Shown piece by piece: positions 47,919-55,908 of a stretch of 64,000 nt of DNA; positions within the stretch are counted from its first letter, which is position 1; each line of letters opens with the position of its first letter. The translations under genes were made by a program, and so were the position numbers. This DNA is from Curtobacterium oceanosedimentum (GTDB lineage: Bacteria; Actinomycetota; Actinomycetes; Actinomycetales; Microbacteriaceae), in assembly GCF_020297365.1 (NCBI RefSeq), contig NZ_JAIXIG010000005.1, forward strand, positions 1 through 64,000, written 5' to 3'. The notes below the pieces were generated by a model. That model had not been told where the DNA came from. It saw only the letters and a program-made list of their open reading frames with translations, and did not search any database.

Positions 47919-48932
47919 ATGCGCGCGACCGTGCGGGACGTGGCGGCCCTGGCCGGGGTGTCGCCGAAGACCGTCTCCAACGTCATCAACGGCGGTGTGG
48001 TCGTGCGCCCGGAGACCAGGGAGCGCGTCGAGCAGGCGGTCGCCGAACTCGACTACGTGCCGAACCTGTCGGCACGCGGCCTGCGGAACGGGCGGTCCGG
48101 CGCGATCGCCCTGACCCTGCCGGAGATGGGCAGCGCGTACTCCGCCGAGCTCGCGCAGTCCTTCGTCGAGCTCGCCCGCGAACGCGGCTGGGTGGTGCAG
48201 CTCGAGCAGACCGGCAACGACCCCGCCCGCGAACGCGAACTGGTGTCCCGCGCCCGCGCCCACCTGGTGGACGGGCTCATCCTCAACCCGGTGTCCCTGA
48301 GCGCGAGTGTCCTGGCCGGAGCCGAGGGACTGCCCCCGACGGTCGTCATCGGCGAGGTCGAACCGGAGCACGTCGATCAGGTGCACGTCGACAGCAGCGC
48401 GGCGGCACAGCAGGTCACCGCGCACCTGATCGCCCGCGGGCACCGACGCATCGCGGTCGTCGGGGCGTCGCTGCCGGACGCGGCGACCGCGACGAGCGAA
48501 CTGCGCGAGCGCGGGTACGGCGCGGCGCTGGCGGCTGCGGGCATCGCGCTCGACCCGGCGCTGCGCGTCCCGCTGCCGGCGTGGACGACCAGTGCCGCCG
48601 CGACGACCTTCGCCGCCTGGCTCGACGAGCACCCGCTGCCCGACGCCGTGTTCGCGTTCACCGACTCGATCGCGTTCGGGGTGCTGCACGTCCTCGCCGC
48701 CCGCGGCGTCCGGGTGCCGGAGCAGGTGAGCGTCGTCGGGTTCGACGACGTCGACGCGGCCGCCTACGCGATCCCGTCGCTCAGCACGGTGTCGTTCGAC
48801 CGTCGGGCGTTCGCCACCGCCGCCCTCGACCTGCTGACCCACCGCATCGCGGACCGGACGGCGCCACCCGAGACCGTCGTGGTGCCGCACCGCATCGTCG
48901 AGCGCGCGAGCGTCGCCGACCGCGCGCGCTGA
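47919..48932 (+). CDS. LacI family transcriptional regulator
   Basis: A 337-residue regulator. The HTH and hinge are TVRDVAALAGVSPKTVSNVING and LDYVPNLSARGLRNGRSGAIA (quoted in parts). The periplasmic-binding-protein-like ligand domain includes HLIARGHRRIAVVG and the segment SVVGFDDVDAAAYAIPSLSTV. It likely senses a sugar and controls the two adjacent dehydrogenases. It has its own leaderless -10. No transporter gene is present nearby. Confidence 0.93.
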   Translation: MRATVRDVAALAGVSPKTVSNVINGGVVVRPETRERVEQAVAELDYVPNLSARGLRNGRSGAIALTLPEMGSAYSAELAQSFVELARERGWVVQLEQTGNDPARERELVSRARAHLVDGLILNPVSLSASVLAGAEGLPPTVVIGEVEPEHVDQVHVDSSAAAQQVTAHLIARGHRRIAVVGASLPDAATATSELRERGYGAALAAAGIALDPALRVPLPAWTTSAAATTFAAWLDEHPLPDAVFAFTDSIAFGVLHVLAARGVRVPEQVSVVGFDDVDAAAYAIPSLSTVSFDRRAFATAALDLLTHRIADRTAPPETVVVPHRIVERASVADRAR

Positions 48933-48952
48933 CGCTGACCGCTGCCGCGCCG

Positions 48953-49012
48953 TTTCGCGCTGACCGACACCTCACGCGGTCGCGCGCCCACGAAGTGTCG
49001 CTCAGCGCGAAA
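48953..49012. terminator. Long inverted repeat between convergent genes
   Basis: TTTCGCGCTGACCGACAC and GTGTCGCTCAGCGCGAAA pair at 17 of 18 positions around a 24-base loop. The right arm includes the stop of the hydrolase gene at 49002. It may serve as a bidirectional terminator. Confidence 0.55.
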
Positions 49013-49793
49013 GACCGCCAGCCGGTTCGCCGCTGGGGTCGCCGCCGCCCGGGTCCGCGGCCGCCAGCACCGCGGACCGCGTCCGCGCATCGCCGAGGAT
49101 CCGGAAGTGCCCGCCGACCGGCAGCCGCACGTTGGTCGCCCCGGCGAGCTCGCTGCCCTCCGGGATGAGCGTGTCGAAGACGCCGTACACCGACGTGATC
49201 CGCGCGTTGGCGCCGAGCTCCCGCGCGAGCCCCGCCAGCACCGGGTCGGCCGCCCGGAAGGCACGCAGGTGCGGCACCGGCGCGAGCCGCGCGTACACCG
49301 AGCCGGCGAAGGGCGTCGACACCGCCACCATCCGGTCGATGCGCCCGTCGGCGTCGAGCTGGCTCATCGCGTACTTGCCGATCAACCCGCCCTTGCTGTG
49401 TGCGAGGACCAGGACGTTCCGTAGGTCGTGCTCGTGCAGGTACGCCACGACGTCGCGCGCCGACGCCGGCACCGGCCGCAGGTTGTGCCGGAGCACGGGC
49501 AGCACGTGCACCGGGTGACCGCGGTCGTGCAGGGCGTCCATCAGCGGGCGCATGAAGTGCCAGGTCTCGTAGACCCCGGGGATCACGACGACGGGCTGAC
49601 CGCTGCCGGTCCGGTAGTCGTCGGCGGTGGTCGGGCCCAGGCTCCGCACCTGCCAGCGGGCGGCGTACGCCCAGTCGAGTGCGGCCCACCACGCCCGACG
49701 CACCAGCGGCACACGGCCCGGGTCCACGCCGCCCGCACCGGACGGACGCTCCAGCGGTGGTCCGGCCGCGCCGGCGGGGAGCGACCCGGTCAT
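49002..49793 (-). CDS. Alpha/beta hydrolase (lipase-like)
   Basis: A 263-residue hydrolase. PVVVIPGVYETWHFMRPLMDAL holds the oxyanion-hole strand, and the nucleophile elbow is VLAHSKGG (AHSKGG), as in some triacylglycerol lipase-like proteins. Acid and base are probably in YGVFDTLIPEGS and the histidine of VGGHFRILG near residue 234. The ATG at 49793 overlaps the stop of the upstream hydrolase (ATGA), so the two are coupled. The first 45 residues are Gly/Pro-rich. Substrate unknown. Confidence 0.85.
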   Translation of the reverse strand: MTGSLPAGAAGPPLERPSGAGGVDPGRVPLVRRAWWAALDWAYAARWQVRSLGPTTADDYRTGSGQPVVVIPGVYETWHFMRPLMDALHDRGHPVHVLPVLRHNLRPVPASARDVVAYLHEHDLRNVLVLAHSKGGLIGKYAMSQLDADGRIDRMVAVSTPFAGSVYARLAPVPHLRAFRAADPVLAGLARELGANARITSVYGVFDTLIPEGSELAGATNVRLPVGGHFRILGDARTRSAVLAAADPGGGDPSGEPAGGLSR

Positions 49794-50563
49794 GGTGACG
49801 CCTGCGGGGTGTGGGCGCGCTCGAACGCGTCGACGAGCCGGGCGAACGCCTCCGGCTGACGCTCCTGCACGTGGTGCGGGCCGGCCAGCTCGACGAAGGT
49901 GCCGTCGGGCGCCGCCGCGGCGACGCGCTCGGACCACTCGCGCCGTGCGATCGGGTCCCGGTCGCCGCGGACGACGAGCACCGGCTGCGCGACCTCGGCG
50001 ACGGTGTCCTCGGTGCGGTACCGGAGCATGGGGCGCAGCTCGTGCAGGTACTGCCGCATGCTCCGCAGGTAGTCGGTGACGAGGACGGCGTTCATCCGGA
50101 CGCGTTCGACCAGTCCGTCGCGTGCCAGGTCGAACGCCTGCTGCCGGAGGGTCCGACGACCGGTCGCGATGACCGGTCCGACCATGACCACCGAACGCAC
50201 CACCGACGGGTGCTGGCGGGCCGACTCGACCACGACCTGCGATCCCATCGACTGACCGACGAGCACCAGGTCGTCGTGGCCCCGCGACCGGACGGCACGC
50301 ACCACCAGGTCGCCGAGTTCCTCGATCGACAGTCGCCGTCCAGCAGCGGGCAGCCACCCGAAGCCGGGCAGGTCGACGCTGACGGTGCGGTGCGTGGTGG
50401 CGAGGGCACGCTGCGACCGGGCGAAGGACCGGTGCGACATCCCGATGCCGTGCACCAGCACGACGGTCGGACTGCCGTCCTGGCCGAGCTGCCCGGCCGG
50501 TGCGGCGGAGTACAGGCGCACCGGCAGGCCATCGATCCGGACGGTCTCCACCTTGGCGCGCAC
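49790..50563 (-). CDS. Alpha/beta fold hydrolase
   Basis: A 257-residue hydrolase. HGIGMSHRSFARSQ is the HG oxyanion motif, the nucleophile elbow is VLVGQSMGSQVVVE (GQSMGS), the acid is in VVRGDRDPIARREW and the base in LAGPHHVQERQP. This layout matches esterases, epoxide hydrolase-like enzymes and C-C bond hydrolases. The GTG at 50563 lies six bases after TAGCCT. The following hydrolase is translationally coupled. Confidence 0.88.
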   Translation of the reverse strand: MRAKVETVRIDGLPVRLYSAAPAGQLGQDGSPTVVLVHGIGMSHRSFARSQRALATTHRTVSVDLPGFGWLPAAGRRLSIEELGDLVVRAVRSRGHDDLVLVGQSMGSQVVVESARQHPSVVRSVVMVGPVIATGRRTLRQQAFDLARDGLVERVRMNAVLVTDYLRSMRQYLHELRPMLRYRTEDTVAEVAQPVLVVRGDRDPIARREWSERVAAAAPDGTFVELAGPHHVQERQPEAFARLVDAFERAHTPQASP

Positions 50564-50569
50564 GAACCG

Positions 50570-50575
50570 AGGCTA
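50570..50575 (-). promoter_or_regulatory. -10 hexamer TAGCCT of the hydrolase operon, leaderless type
   Basis: Six bases (CGGTTC) separate it from GTG 50563. Confidence 0.5.
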
Positions 50576-50681
50576 CGCGGCGCTCCGCAGCACGACGTCA
50601 GCATGCCGCGCCCCAGCGCAGCAGCGGCACATCCGCACCACGAGAGCACCACGAGAGCACCACGACCGCACCGCCCGCGGG

Positions 50682-50687
50682 TACGAT
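50682..50687 (+). promoter_or_regulatory. -10 hexamer TACGAT, leaderless type
   Basis: Six bases before ATG 50694. Confidence 0.5.
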
Positions 50688-50693
50688 CCCGAC

Positions 50694-51242
50694 ATGCGGA
50701 AGACCACTGCCGGTCTGTTCACGTCGGTCGACGGCGTCGTGCAGGACCCCTACGAGTTCCAGTACGACAGCTTCGACGACGAGCTCGGCGCGGCGATGGG
50801 CGCATGGATGGCCCGGACCGACACCGTGCTGCTCGGCCGCACCAGCTACCTGGAGTGGTCCGAGTGGTGGCCCGCCCACGCCGACGACCCGTTCGGCCAG
50901 TGGATCAACCCGATCGAGAAGCACGTGGCCTCGACCACCCTCGGCGACGACCTGGCGTGGCAGAACAGCACCCGGATCCGCGGCGACGTCCCCACGTTCG
51001 TCCGCGAGCTGCAGCAGCGCGACGGCGCCGACATCGCCGTGTGCGGGAGCGTCACGCTCGTCCGCAGCCTGCTGTTCGCCGGGGTGCTCGACGAGCTCCA
51101 GCTGATGATCCACCCCGCGATCGCGGGCTCCGGTCGGCGGCTCTTCGAGCCGACGGACCCGGCCACGCGGCTGCGGCTGGTCGACAGCACCGTGACGAGC
51201 CGGGGGAACGTGCTGAACACCTACGGGCGGTTCGCGGACTGA
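50694..51242 (+). CDS. RibD C-terminal/dihydrofolate-reductase-fold protein
   Basis: A 182-residue protein of the RibD_C/DHFR fold. Marks are RKTTAGLFTSVDGVVQDP at the N-terminus, TVLLGRTSYLEWSEWWP, VASTTLGDDLAWQNS, DIAVCGSVTLVRSLLFAGVLDEL and HPAIAGSGRRLF. The family includes pyrimidine reductases of riboflavin synthesis, but stand-alone forms like this are common in actinobacteria and their substrate is unknown. It is divergent from the alpha/beta hydrolase operon. Confidence 0.9.
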   Translation: MRKTTAGLFTSVDGVVQDPYEFQYDSFDDELGAAMGAWMARTDTVLLGRTSYLEWSEWWPAHADDPFGQWINPIEKHVASTTLGDDLAWQNSTRIRGDVPTFVRELQQRDGADIAVCGSVTLVRSLLFAGVLDELQLMIHPAIAGSGRRLFEPTDPATRLRLVDSTVTSRGNVLNTYGRFAD

Positions 51243-51303
51243 CGGAGGCGATCCGGACCTCCCGGCCGGCGTGCAGGTGGACGGCGGGGTCCCGTGATCG
51301 GCG

Positions 51304-51309
51304 TACCCT
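51304..51309 (+). promoter_or_regulatory. -10 hexamer TACCCT of the NADH dehydrogenase gene
   Basis: It lies 37 bases before ATG 51347; the transcript would carry a short leader with CGGAGC ahead of the start. Confidence 0.4.
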
Positions 51310-51346
51310 TCTGGGTGGCCCAGACCGCACGAACCCGGAGCTCACC

Positions 51347-52645
51347 ATGCCGCAGGACACCCGCCCGCACGTCGTCATCGTCGGCGGTGGATTCGCCGGT
51401 GTCGCAGCCATGCGCGAACTCGCCGACGCACCGGTGCGGGTGACCCTGGTCGACCGCCACGTCTACAACATGTTCCAGCCGCTCATGTACCAGGTCGCGA
51501 CCGGTGGCCTGAACGCGGGTGACGTGACCTACTTCCTGCGCTCGCTGCGGGCACGGCAGGCCAACGCCGAGTTCCGCCACGGCCTGCTCACCGGCATCCG
51601 CACCGACGAGCGCATCGCCGAGATGTCCGACGGCGAGCACCTGCACTACGACTACCTGATCCTCGCCAACGGCGTGAACACGAGCTACTTCGGCACCCCG
51701 GGGGCGTACGAGTACGCGTACTCGATGTACTCCCGCTCGCAGGCGCTCCGCATCCGCGACGAGCTGTTCACCCGCCTCGAGGAGGCCGCGGCGAACCAGG
51801 GCCCGGACGAGATCCGGATCGTCATCGTCGGCGGTGGGGCGACCGGCGTCGAGATGGCCGGGGCGCTCGCCGAGCTCCGCGACCAGGCGCTCGTCGGCGC
51901 CTACCCGGAGATCGAGCGCGGCAACATCTCGATCACCCTCGTGCACCGCAGCGGCGAACTGCTCAAGCCCTTCGCCCCGCGCCTGCGCCGCTACGCCGCC
52001 AAGGTCCTGCGCAAGCGCGGCGTCGTGCTCCGGCTGAACACGGGCGTCGCCGAGGTCAAGCCCGACGGCGTCGTGACGGCGGACGGCGAGTTCATCCCGG
52101 CGTCGCAGGTGGTCTGGGCGACCGGTGTCGCCGCGCACAAGGAGGTCGCCGGCTGGGGCCTGCCGCAGACCTCCGGCGGTCGCATCCAGGTGAACGACGA
52201 CCTGAGCGTGAAGGGTGCGGAGCGCATCTTCTCGGCCGGCGACATCGCCGCGCAGGACGACGCCCTCGCCCAGCTCGCACAGCCCGCGCTGCAGGGCGGC
52301 AAGCACGTCGCGGCGCAGGTCAAGCGACTGGTGGCGGGCAAGGCCACCGAGCGCTTCAAGTACTTCGACAAGGGCACGATGGCGACGATCGGCACGAACG
52401 CCGCGGTCGCTCAGCTGCGCGGTGGGATCACGATGGTCGGGCCGGTCGCCTGGCTCGCGTGGGTGTTCGTGCACATCACGAGCCTGCTCGGCTCCGGCAA
52501 CCGGATGTCGACCCTGACCCACTTCTTCGTGCGCTACGTGTGGTTCATGCGGAAGCGCTCGATCCCGATCGTGGGCGACGTCCGCCCGGTGCGCCCGAAC
52601 GGCGACCGCGAGCCGGAGCCGTGGCAGATGCAGAAGGCCGAGTAG
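51347..52645 (+). CDS. ndh: Type II NADH dehydrogenase (NDH-2)
   Basis: A 432-residue flavoprotein that oxidises NADH and reduces menaquinone without pumping protons. The FAD loop is VVIVGGGFAGVAAMREL (residues 9-25), YNMFQPLMYQVATGGLN is the quinone-site motif of NDH-2, and the NADH loop is IRIVIVGGGATGVEMAGAL. The second FAD motif is IFSAGDIAAQDDALAQLAQP, and the membrane-association region near the end has LAWVFVHITSLLGSGNRM. It ends EPWQMQKAE. A strong hairpin follows. Confidence 0.93.
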   Translation: MPQDTRPHVVIVGGGFAGVAAMRELADAPVRVTLVDRHVYNMFQPLMYQVATGGLNAGDVTYFLRSLRARQANAEFRHGLLTGIRTDERIAEMSDGEHLHYDYLILANGVNTSYFGTPGAYEYAYSMYSRSQALRIRDELFTRLEEAAANQGPDEIRIVIVGGGATGVEMAGALAELRDQALVGAYPEIERGNISITLVHRSGELLKPFAPRLRRYAAKVLRKRGVVLRLNTGVAEVKPDGVVTADGEFIPASQVVWATGVAAHKEVAGWGLPQTSGGRIQVNDDLSVKGAERIFSAGDIAAQDDALAQLAQPALQGGKHVAAQVKRLVAGKATERFKYFDKGTMATIGTNAAVAQLRGGITMVGPVAWLAWVFVHITSLLGSGNRMSTLTHFFVRYVWFMRKRSIPIVGDVRPVRPNGDREPEPWQMQKAE

Positions 52646-52657
52646 CGGCTGCGCTGC

Positions 52658-52700
52658 GCAGGAACGGTCGGGTCCGTACGTCGGACCCGACCGTTCCTGC
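52658..52700 (+). terminator. Strong hairpin after ndh
   Basis: GCAGGAACGGTCGGGTCCG and CGGACCCGACCGTTCCTGC form a perfect 19-bp stem with loop TACGT, starting 12 bases after the stop. No T-tract, but the stem is long enough to act as a terminator. Confidence 0.75.
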
Positions 52701-52734
52701 GTTGCGGGTGGGTGCGGTGGGCGCGGGGCGCGCC

Positions 52735-52776
52735 GGCCGGGAGGCCCGGGGCGGGGCCGCCACGGGCCTCCCGTCC
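52735..52776. repeat. Dispersed palindromic element, copy E
   Basis: GGCCGGGAGGCCCGGGGCGG with GCCGCCACGGGCCTCCCGTCC; central part is less perfect than copies B and D. It lies between ndh and the SDR gene, 35 bases after the ndh hairpin. Confidence 0.7.
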
Positions 52777-52823
52777 GGCGGGTGGTGGCGCAGGCGGGGT
52801 GTCCTGCCCGTCACCGACGCGGC

Positions 52824-52861
52824 ACGACGATGTCGCTGTCAAACGACGGCGACATCGTCGT
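52824..52861. terminator. Inverted repeat ACGACGATGTCGCTGTC / GACGGCGACATCGTCGT
   Basis: Arms match at 16 of 17 positions around loop AAAC. It lies 50 bases past the SDR gene end (52911) and might terminate transcription arriving from either side. The 265-bp gap holds nothing else except the ndh hairpin and copy E. Confidence 0.5.
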
Positions 52862-52910
52862 CCCGCACCCGGCGCGGGGTCCCACCTGCGCACAGGACGA
52901 CGGACGACCG

Positions 52911-53831
52911 TCAGCGGCGGCGCTCCCCCGCGCTCCCCGCCGTCGTGTACGCACCGGCGGCGATGTCCTCGAACAGGGTGGGGCCGGTCGGCTCCCAGCC
53001 GAGGAGTCCGCGCGTCGCGTCCGAGCTGCCGGACATCTCCATGCCCCAGAACGTCGCGATGAACCCGAAGTGCGCGGGTGCGTCCGCGGGGTCGATCGAC
53101 GTGACGGGCAGCCCGAGCGCGGCACCGATGGCCTCGGCGATCGCCCGCGTGGACAGGCCGGACTCGGCGACCGCGTGCAGCCTGGCGCCGGCCGGGGCCT
53201 GCTCGAGCCCGAGTCGCACCAGGCGTGCGGCATCGGTGACGTGCACGGCGGCCCAGCGGTTCGTGCCCTCGCCGACGTAGCCGGAGACGCCGTGCTGTCG
53301 GGCGACCTCGGTCAGGTACGCGATGAACCCGTGGTCCCCCGTGCCGTGCGTGGTGGGGCTGAACCGTGCGGCGACGGTGCGGACGCCCTGCTCGACGAAG
53401 TCGAACCCGCGGTTCTCACTCCCGCCCCGAGCGCTGTCGGGGCCGGTGAACGGCGACGGGTCCTGCTCGGTCGCAGCACGGTCCGGCGCGAGTGCCGCGA
53501 TGCCGGAGGCCAGGACGAACGGCCGCCCGGACCCGACGAGCGCCGACCCGATCGTCTCGACGACCGCCCGCTCGGTGGCGTTCGTCGCCGCGGCGTTCGC
53601 CCAGTCGTGCTTGTTGGCCAGGTGCAGGACACCCTCGGCCTCGTCGGCGCCGCGGCGGATGGTGTCGAGGTCGTCCAGGTCGCCACGGAGGACGGTCACG
53701 CCCTTCGACCCGAGTGCGGCGGCCGAGGCGTCGGAGCGGGCCAGCCCGGTCACGGTGTGTCCGGCGGCGAGGAGGTCGTCGACGGTGTGGGAGCCGATCC
53801 AGCCGGAGGCCCCGGTGACGAAGACGTGCAT
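52911..53831 (-). CDS. NAD(P)-binding SDR/epimerase-type oxidoreductase
   Basis: A 306-residue extended SDR. VFVTGASGWIGSHTVDDLLAAG is the nucleotide loop, GLARSDASAAAL gives the second strand, and the later region has RWAAVHVTDAARLVRLGL, as in NAD-dependent epimerase and NmrA-related sugar-nucleotide-like reductases. The ATG at 53831 has AAGGAA five bases upstream; an in-frame start further up would lie on the operator. It is divergent from a TetR gene, which probably controls it. Substrate unknown. Confidence 0.88.
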   Translation of the reverse strand: MHVFVTGASGWIGSHTVDDLLAAGHTVTGLARSDASAAALGSKGVTVLRGDLDDLDTIRRGADEAEGVLHLANKHDWANAAATNATERAVVETIGSALVGSGRPFVLASGIAALAPDRAATEQDPSPFTGPDSARGGSENRGFDFVEQGVRTVAARFSPTTHGTGDHGFIAYLTEVARQHGVSGYVGEGTNRWAAVHVTDAARLVRLGLEQAPAGARLHAVAESGLSTRAIAEAIGAALGLPVTSIDPADAPAHFGFIATFWGMEMSGSSDATRGLLGWEPTGPTLFEDIAAGAYTTAGSAGERRR

Positions 53832-53859
53832 GTGCGTTCCTTTCGCGTGGTCCACGACG

Positions 53860-53882
53860 GTGATGTCATGGACTGACGTCAC
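53860..53882. promoter_or_regulatory. Candidate operator 1, GTGATGTCA-N5-TGACGTCAC
   Basis: Arms match at 8 of 9 positions around TGGAC. It overlaps the expected transcription start of the SDR gene. Confidence 0.55.
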
Positions 53883-53886
53883 CGTA
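53881..53886 (-). promoter_or_regulatory. -10 hexamer TACGGT of the SDR gene
   Basis: It lies about 50 bases before ATG 53831, so the SDR transcript has a leader with an AAGGAA ribosome-binding site, and it abuts operator 1. Confidence 0.4.
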
Positions 53887-53892
53887 GCACTC

Positions 53893-53911
53893 GATGTCAG
53901 TCGCTGTCATC
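53893..53911. promoter_or_regulatory. Candidate operator 2, GATGTCA-N5-TGTCATC
   Basis: Arms match at 6 of 7 positions around GTCGC; the core GATGTCA is shared with operator 1. It lies just upstream of the TetR -10 hexamer. Confidence 0.5.
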
Positions 53912-53913
53912 AG

Positions 53914-53919
53914 TAGACT
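53914..53919 (+). promoter_or_regulatory. -10 hexamer TAGACT of the TetR gene, leaderless type
   Basis: It ends six bases before ATG 53926. Confidence 0.5.
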
Positions 53920-53925
53920 GCGGAC

Positions 53926-54498
53926 ATGGTTCGTTGGCAACCCGGCACCCGAGAACGACTGCAGGCCGTCGCCCTGCAGCGCTTCGCGTCGCACGGCTAC
54001 GACCAGACCACCGTCGCCGAGATCGCCGCAGCCGCCGAGGTCACCGAGCGGACGTTCTTCCGGCACTTCCCCGACAAGGCCGAGGTGCTGTTCGCGGGAC
54101 AGGACGGGTTCCTCGCGATGTTCACCGACCCGATCGTGGCCGCTCCCGAGGGCACACCGCCGTTCGACCTGGTCCGCCTCGCGCTCGACGCCAGCGCTGC
54201 GTTCTTCCCCGAGGAGCGGCGGGCGTGGTCCCGCGCGCGGCAGGAGATCATCGACGGGAACGCGGCACTCGGCGAGCGGGAGCTCGGCAAGCTCGCCACC
54301 CTGAAAGCCCGCCTCGGCGAGGTCCTGCGCGGCCGAGCGGTGCCCGAGCCGGTCGCGACGATGGCCGCCGAGACCGCCGTCACCGTGTTCCACCTGTCGT
54401 TCGCCCGGTGGATCGCCGCCGACGAGGACCGGCCCTTCGCCGAGATCGCGCACGAGCGGGTCGACGCCCTGACGAACCTGGTGCACCCCGCTCGTTGA
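53926..54498 (+). CDS. TetR family transcriptional regulator
   Basis: A 190-residue regulator. The HTH reads LQAVALQRFASHGYDQTTVAEIAAAAEVTERTFFRHFPDKAEVLF (in parts: LQRFASHGYDQTTVAEIA, VTERTFFRHFPDKAEVLF), a pattern found in actinobacterial TetR proteins of the mycofactocin/CamR type. The C-terminal domain ends AHERVDALTNLVHPAR. Two related inverted repeats in its divergent promoter suggest control of itself and the SDR gene. Ligand unknown. Confidence 0.93.
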   Translation: MVRWQPGTRERLQAVALQRFASHGYDQTTVAEIAAAAEVTERTFFRHFPDKAEVLFAGQDGFLAMFTDPIVAAPEGTPPFDLVRLALDASAAFFPEERRAWSRARQEIIDGNAALGERELGKLATLKARLGEVLRGRAVPEPVATMAAETAVTVFHLSFARWIAADEDRPFAEIAHERVDALTNLVHPAR

Positions 54499-54562
54499 GA
54501 CGGCTCTTACCCACGAGGAGCAGCCTGGGTCCACACGATCCGAGCACCGCGGGGAAGGGACC

Positions 54563-55753
54563 ATGGCCACGACCACGCTGACACACGCGCAGCCGCAGCA
54601 CCGGCCGCAGCTCCGCACCGCCACCACCACGGGACGCGCAGACCACGCGTCGCCGGCCCCACCGCCCCCGCTGACGCACCGCGCGCCGGCGCTCGACGGC
54701 CTGCGCACCGTGGCCATCCTGGCCGTCGTCCTGTACCACCTGCACGTGCCGCAGTTCGAGGGCGGCTTCACCGGCGTGACGGTGTTCTTCGTGCTGTCCG
54801 GGTTCCTCATCACCACGCTGCTGCTCGGTGAACGACGGCGGACCGGACGCGTGCGCCTCGGGTCGTTCTGGGTGAAGCGCCTGCTGCGCCTGTACCCGGC
54901 GCTGCTCGCGTTCGTCGTCGTCGGGCTCCTGCTCTGGAACTGGGTCGGCGACTACAAGGGGGCGTCGTTCTCGGCGGGTGAGGCGGCGTTCATCGCGCTG
55001 ACCTACACGGGCAACCTGTTCCGCGCGTTCTGGGACACCACGCAGGGCGTCTTCGCGCACACGTGGAGCCTGTCGATGGAGGAGCAGTTCTACCTGGTGT
55101 GGCCGCCCGTCCTGGTGCTGCTGGCGGCGCTCCGGGTCCGGCGGCGCTGGCTCCTGACCGGGCTCGGCGTGCTGGTCGTGGGCGCCTCCGCGCTGTCGTG
55201 GGCGAGCTACCGCACGCCGAGCGGCGGTGCCACCCCGGACGTCTACTTCTCGCCGGTGCTGGGCGTCGTGCCGCTCGCGATCGGCTGCGCACTGGCACTG
55301 CTGCTGGACGACGAGCGGGTGCGGGTCCTCGCCGCGGGTGTGCTGGGGCGCGTGGCCACCTGGCTCGGCCTCGGGTTGCTGGTGGGGGTGCTGCTCTGGA
55401 TCGACGACGACTGGACCCGGCACGCGTCGACGTTCGGCGTCGTGCTGCCGCTGACCGGGCTCGTGTCCGCGGTCCTGATCGGCGGGCTGGTCTCGGTCCG
55501 CTCCCCGGTGTCCGCCGTGCTCGCGTGGACGCCGGTGTCGTGGTTCGGCCGCCGGGTGTCGTACTCGGCGTACCTGTGGCACCCGCTCGTCATCGCGTTG
55601 CTCGGCACCTTCGCGATCGGGCCGTGGGGCACGGTCGGTCTGGTCGCGGCCGTGCTGGTCGTGTCCGTCGGAGCGGCGTACGCCGTCGAGGTGCCGGTCG
55701 AACGGTTCCGTGCCCGGGCCCGAGCGGCACGCTCCGCGCAGCGCACCGAGTGA
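54563..55753 (+). CDS. Acyltransferase 3 family membrane protein
   Basis: A 396-residue protein with about ten helices. RAPALDGLRTVAILAVVLYHLHV and GGFTGVTVFFVLSGFLIT hold the catalytic His (YHLH) and the conserved phenylalanine-rich segment; VKRLLRLYPALL carries the RLYP motif, and HTWSLSMEEQFYLVWP is the hallmark of OafA-like O-acyltransferases that acetylate polysaccharides, lipids or antibiotics. A Thr/Pro-rich 45-residue N-terminus precedes. GGGAAGGGACC before the ATG is a ribosome-binding site. Its target glycan is unknown. Confidence 0.93.
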   Translation: MATTTLTHAQPQHRPQLRTATTTGRADHASPAPPPPLTHRAPALDGLRTVAILAVVLYHLHVPQFEGGFTGVTVFFVLSGFLITTLLLGERRRTGRVRLGSFWVKRLLRLYPALLAFVVVGLLLWNWVGDYKGASFSAGEAAFIALTYTGNLFRAFWDTTQGVFAHTWSLSMEEQFYLVWPPVLVLLAALRVRRRWLLTGLGVLVVGASALSWASYRTPSGGATPDVYFSPVLGVVPLAIGCALALLLDDERVRVLAAGVLGRVATWLGLGLLVGVLLWIDDDWTRHASTFGVVLPLTGLVSAVLIGGLVSVRSPVSAVLAWTPVSWFGRRVSYSAYLWHPLVIALLGTFAIGPWGTVGLVAAVLVVSVGAAYAVEVPVERFRARARAARSAQRTE

Positions 55754-55807
55754 GCAGACGACGCCGGGTCGACCGCCCGCACCCGTCGTCTCCTGCTCAC
55801 TCGGTGC
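55743..55807 (+). terminator. Inverted repeat overlapping the acyltransferase stop
   Basis: GCACCGAGTGAGCAG pairs perfectly with CTGCTCACTCGGTGC (15 bp), and ACGACG with CGTCGT inside, leaving a loop of about 20 bases. The left arm begins eight bases before the stop codon. Confidence 0.6.
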
Positions 55808-55895
55808 CCCGCGGCACGTCGGGCGCCTCGCGGCTCGGTGCCAGGCGGCTCGGTACCACGTGACACTCACTGAGTGCCACGACGCCCGCCGACCG

Positions 55896-55901
55896 TAGGC
55901 T
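55896..55901 (+). promoter_or_regulatory. -10 hexamer TAGGCT, leaderless type
   Basis: It ends seven bases before GTG 55909. Confidence 0.5.
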
Positions 55902-55908
55902 CACCGGA

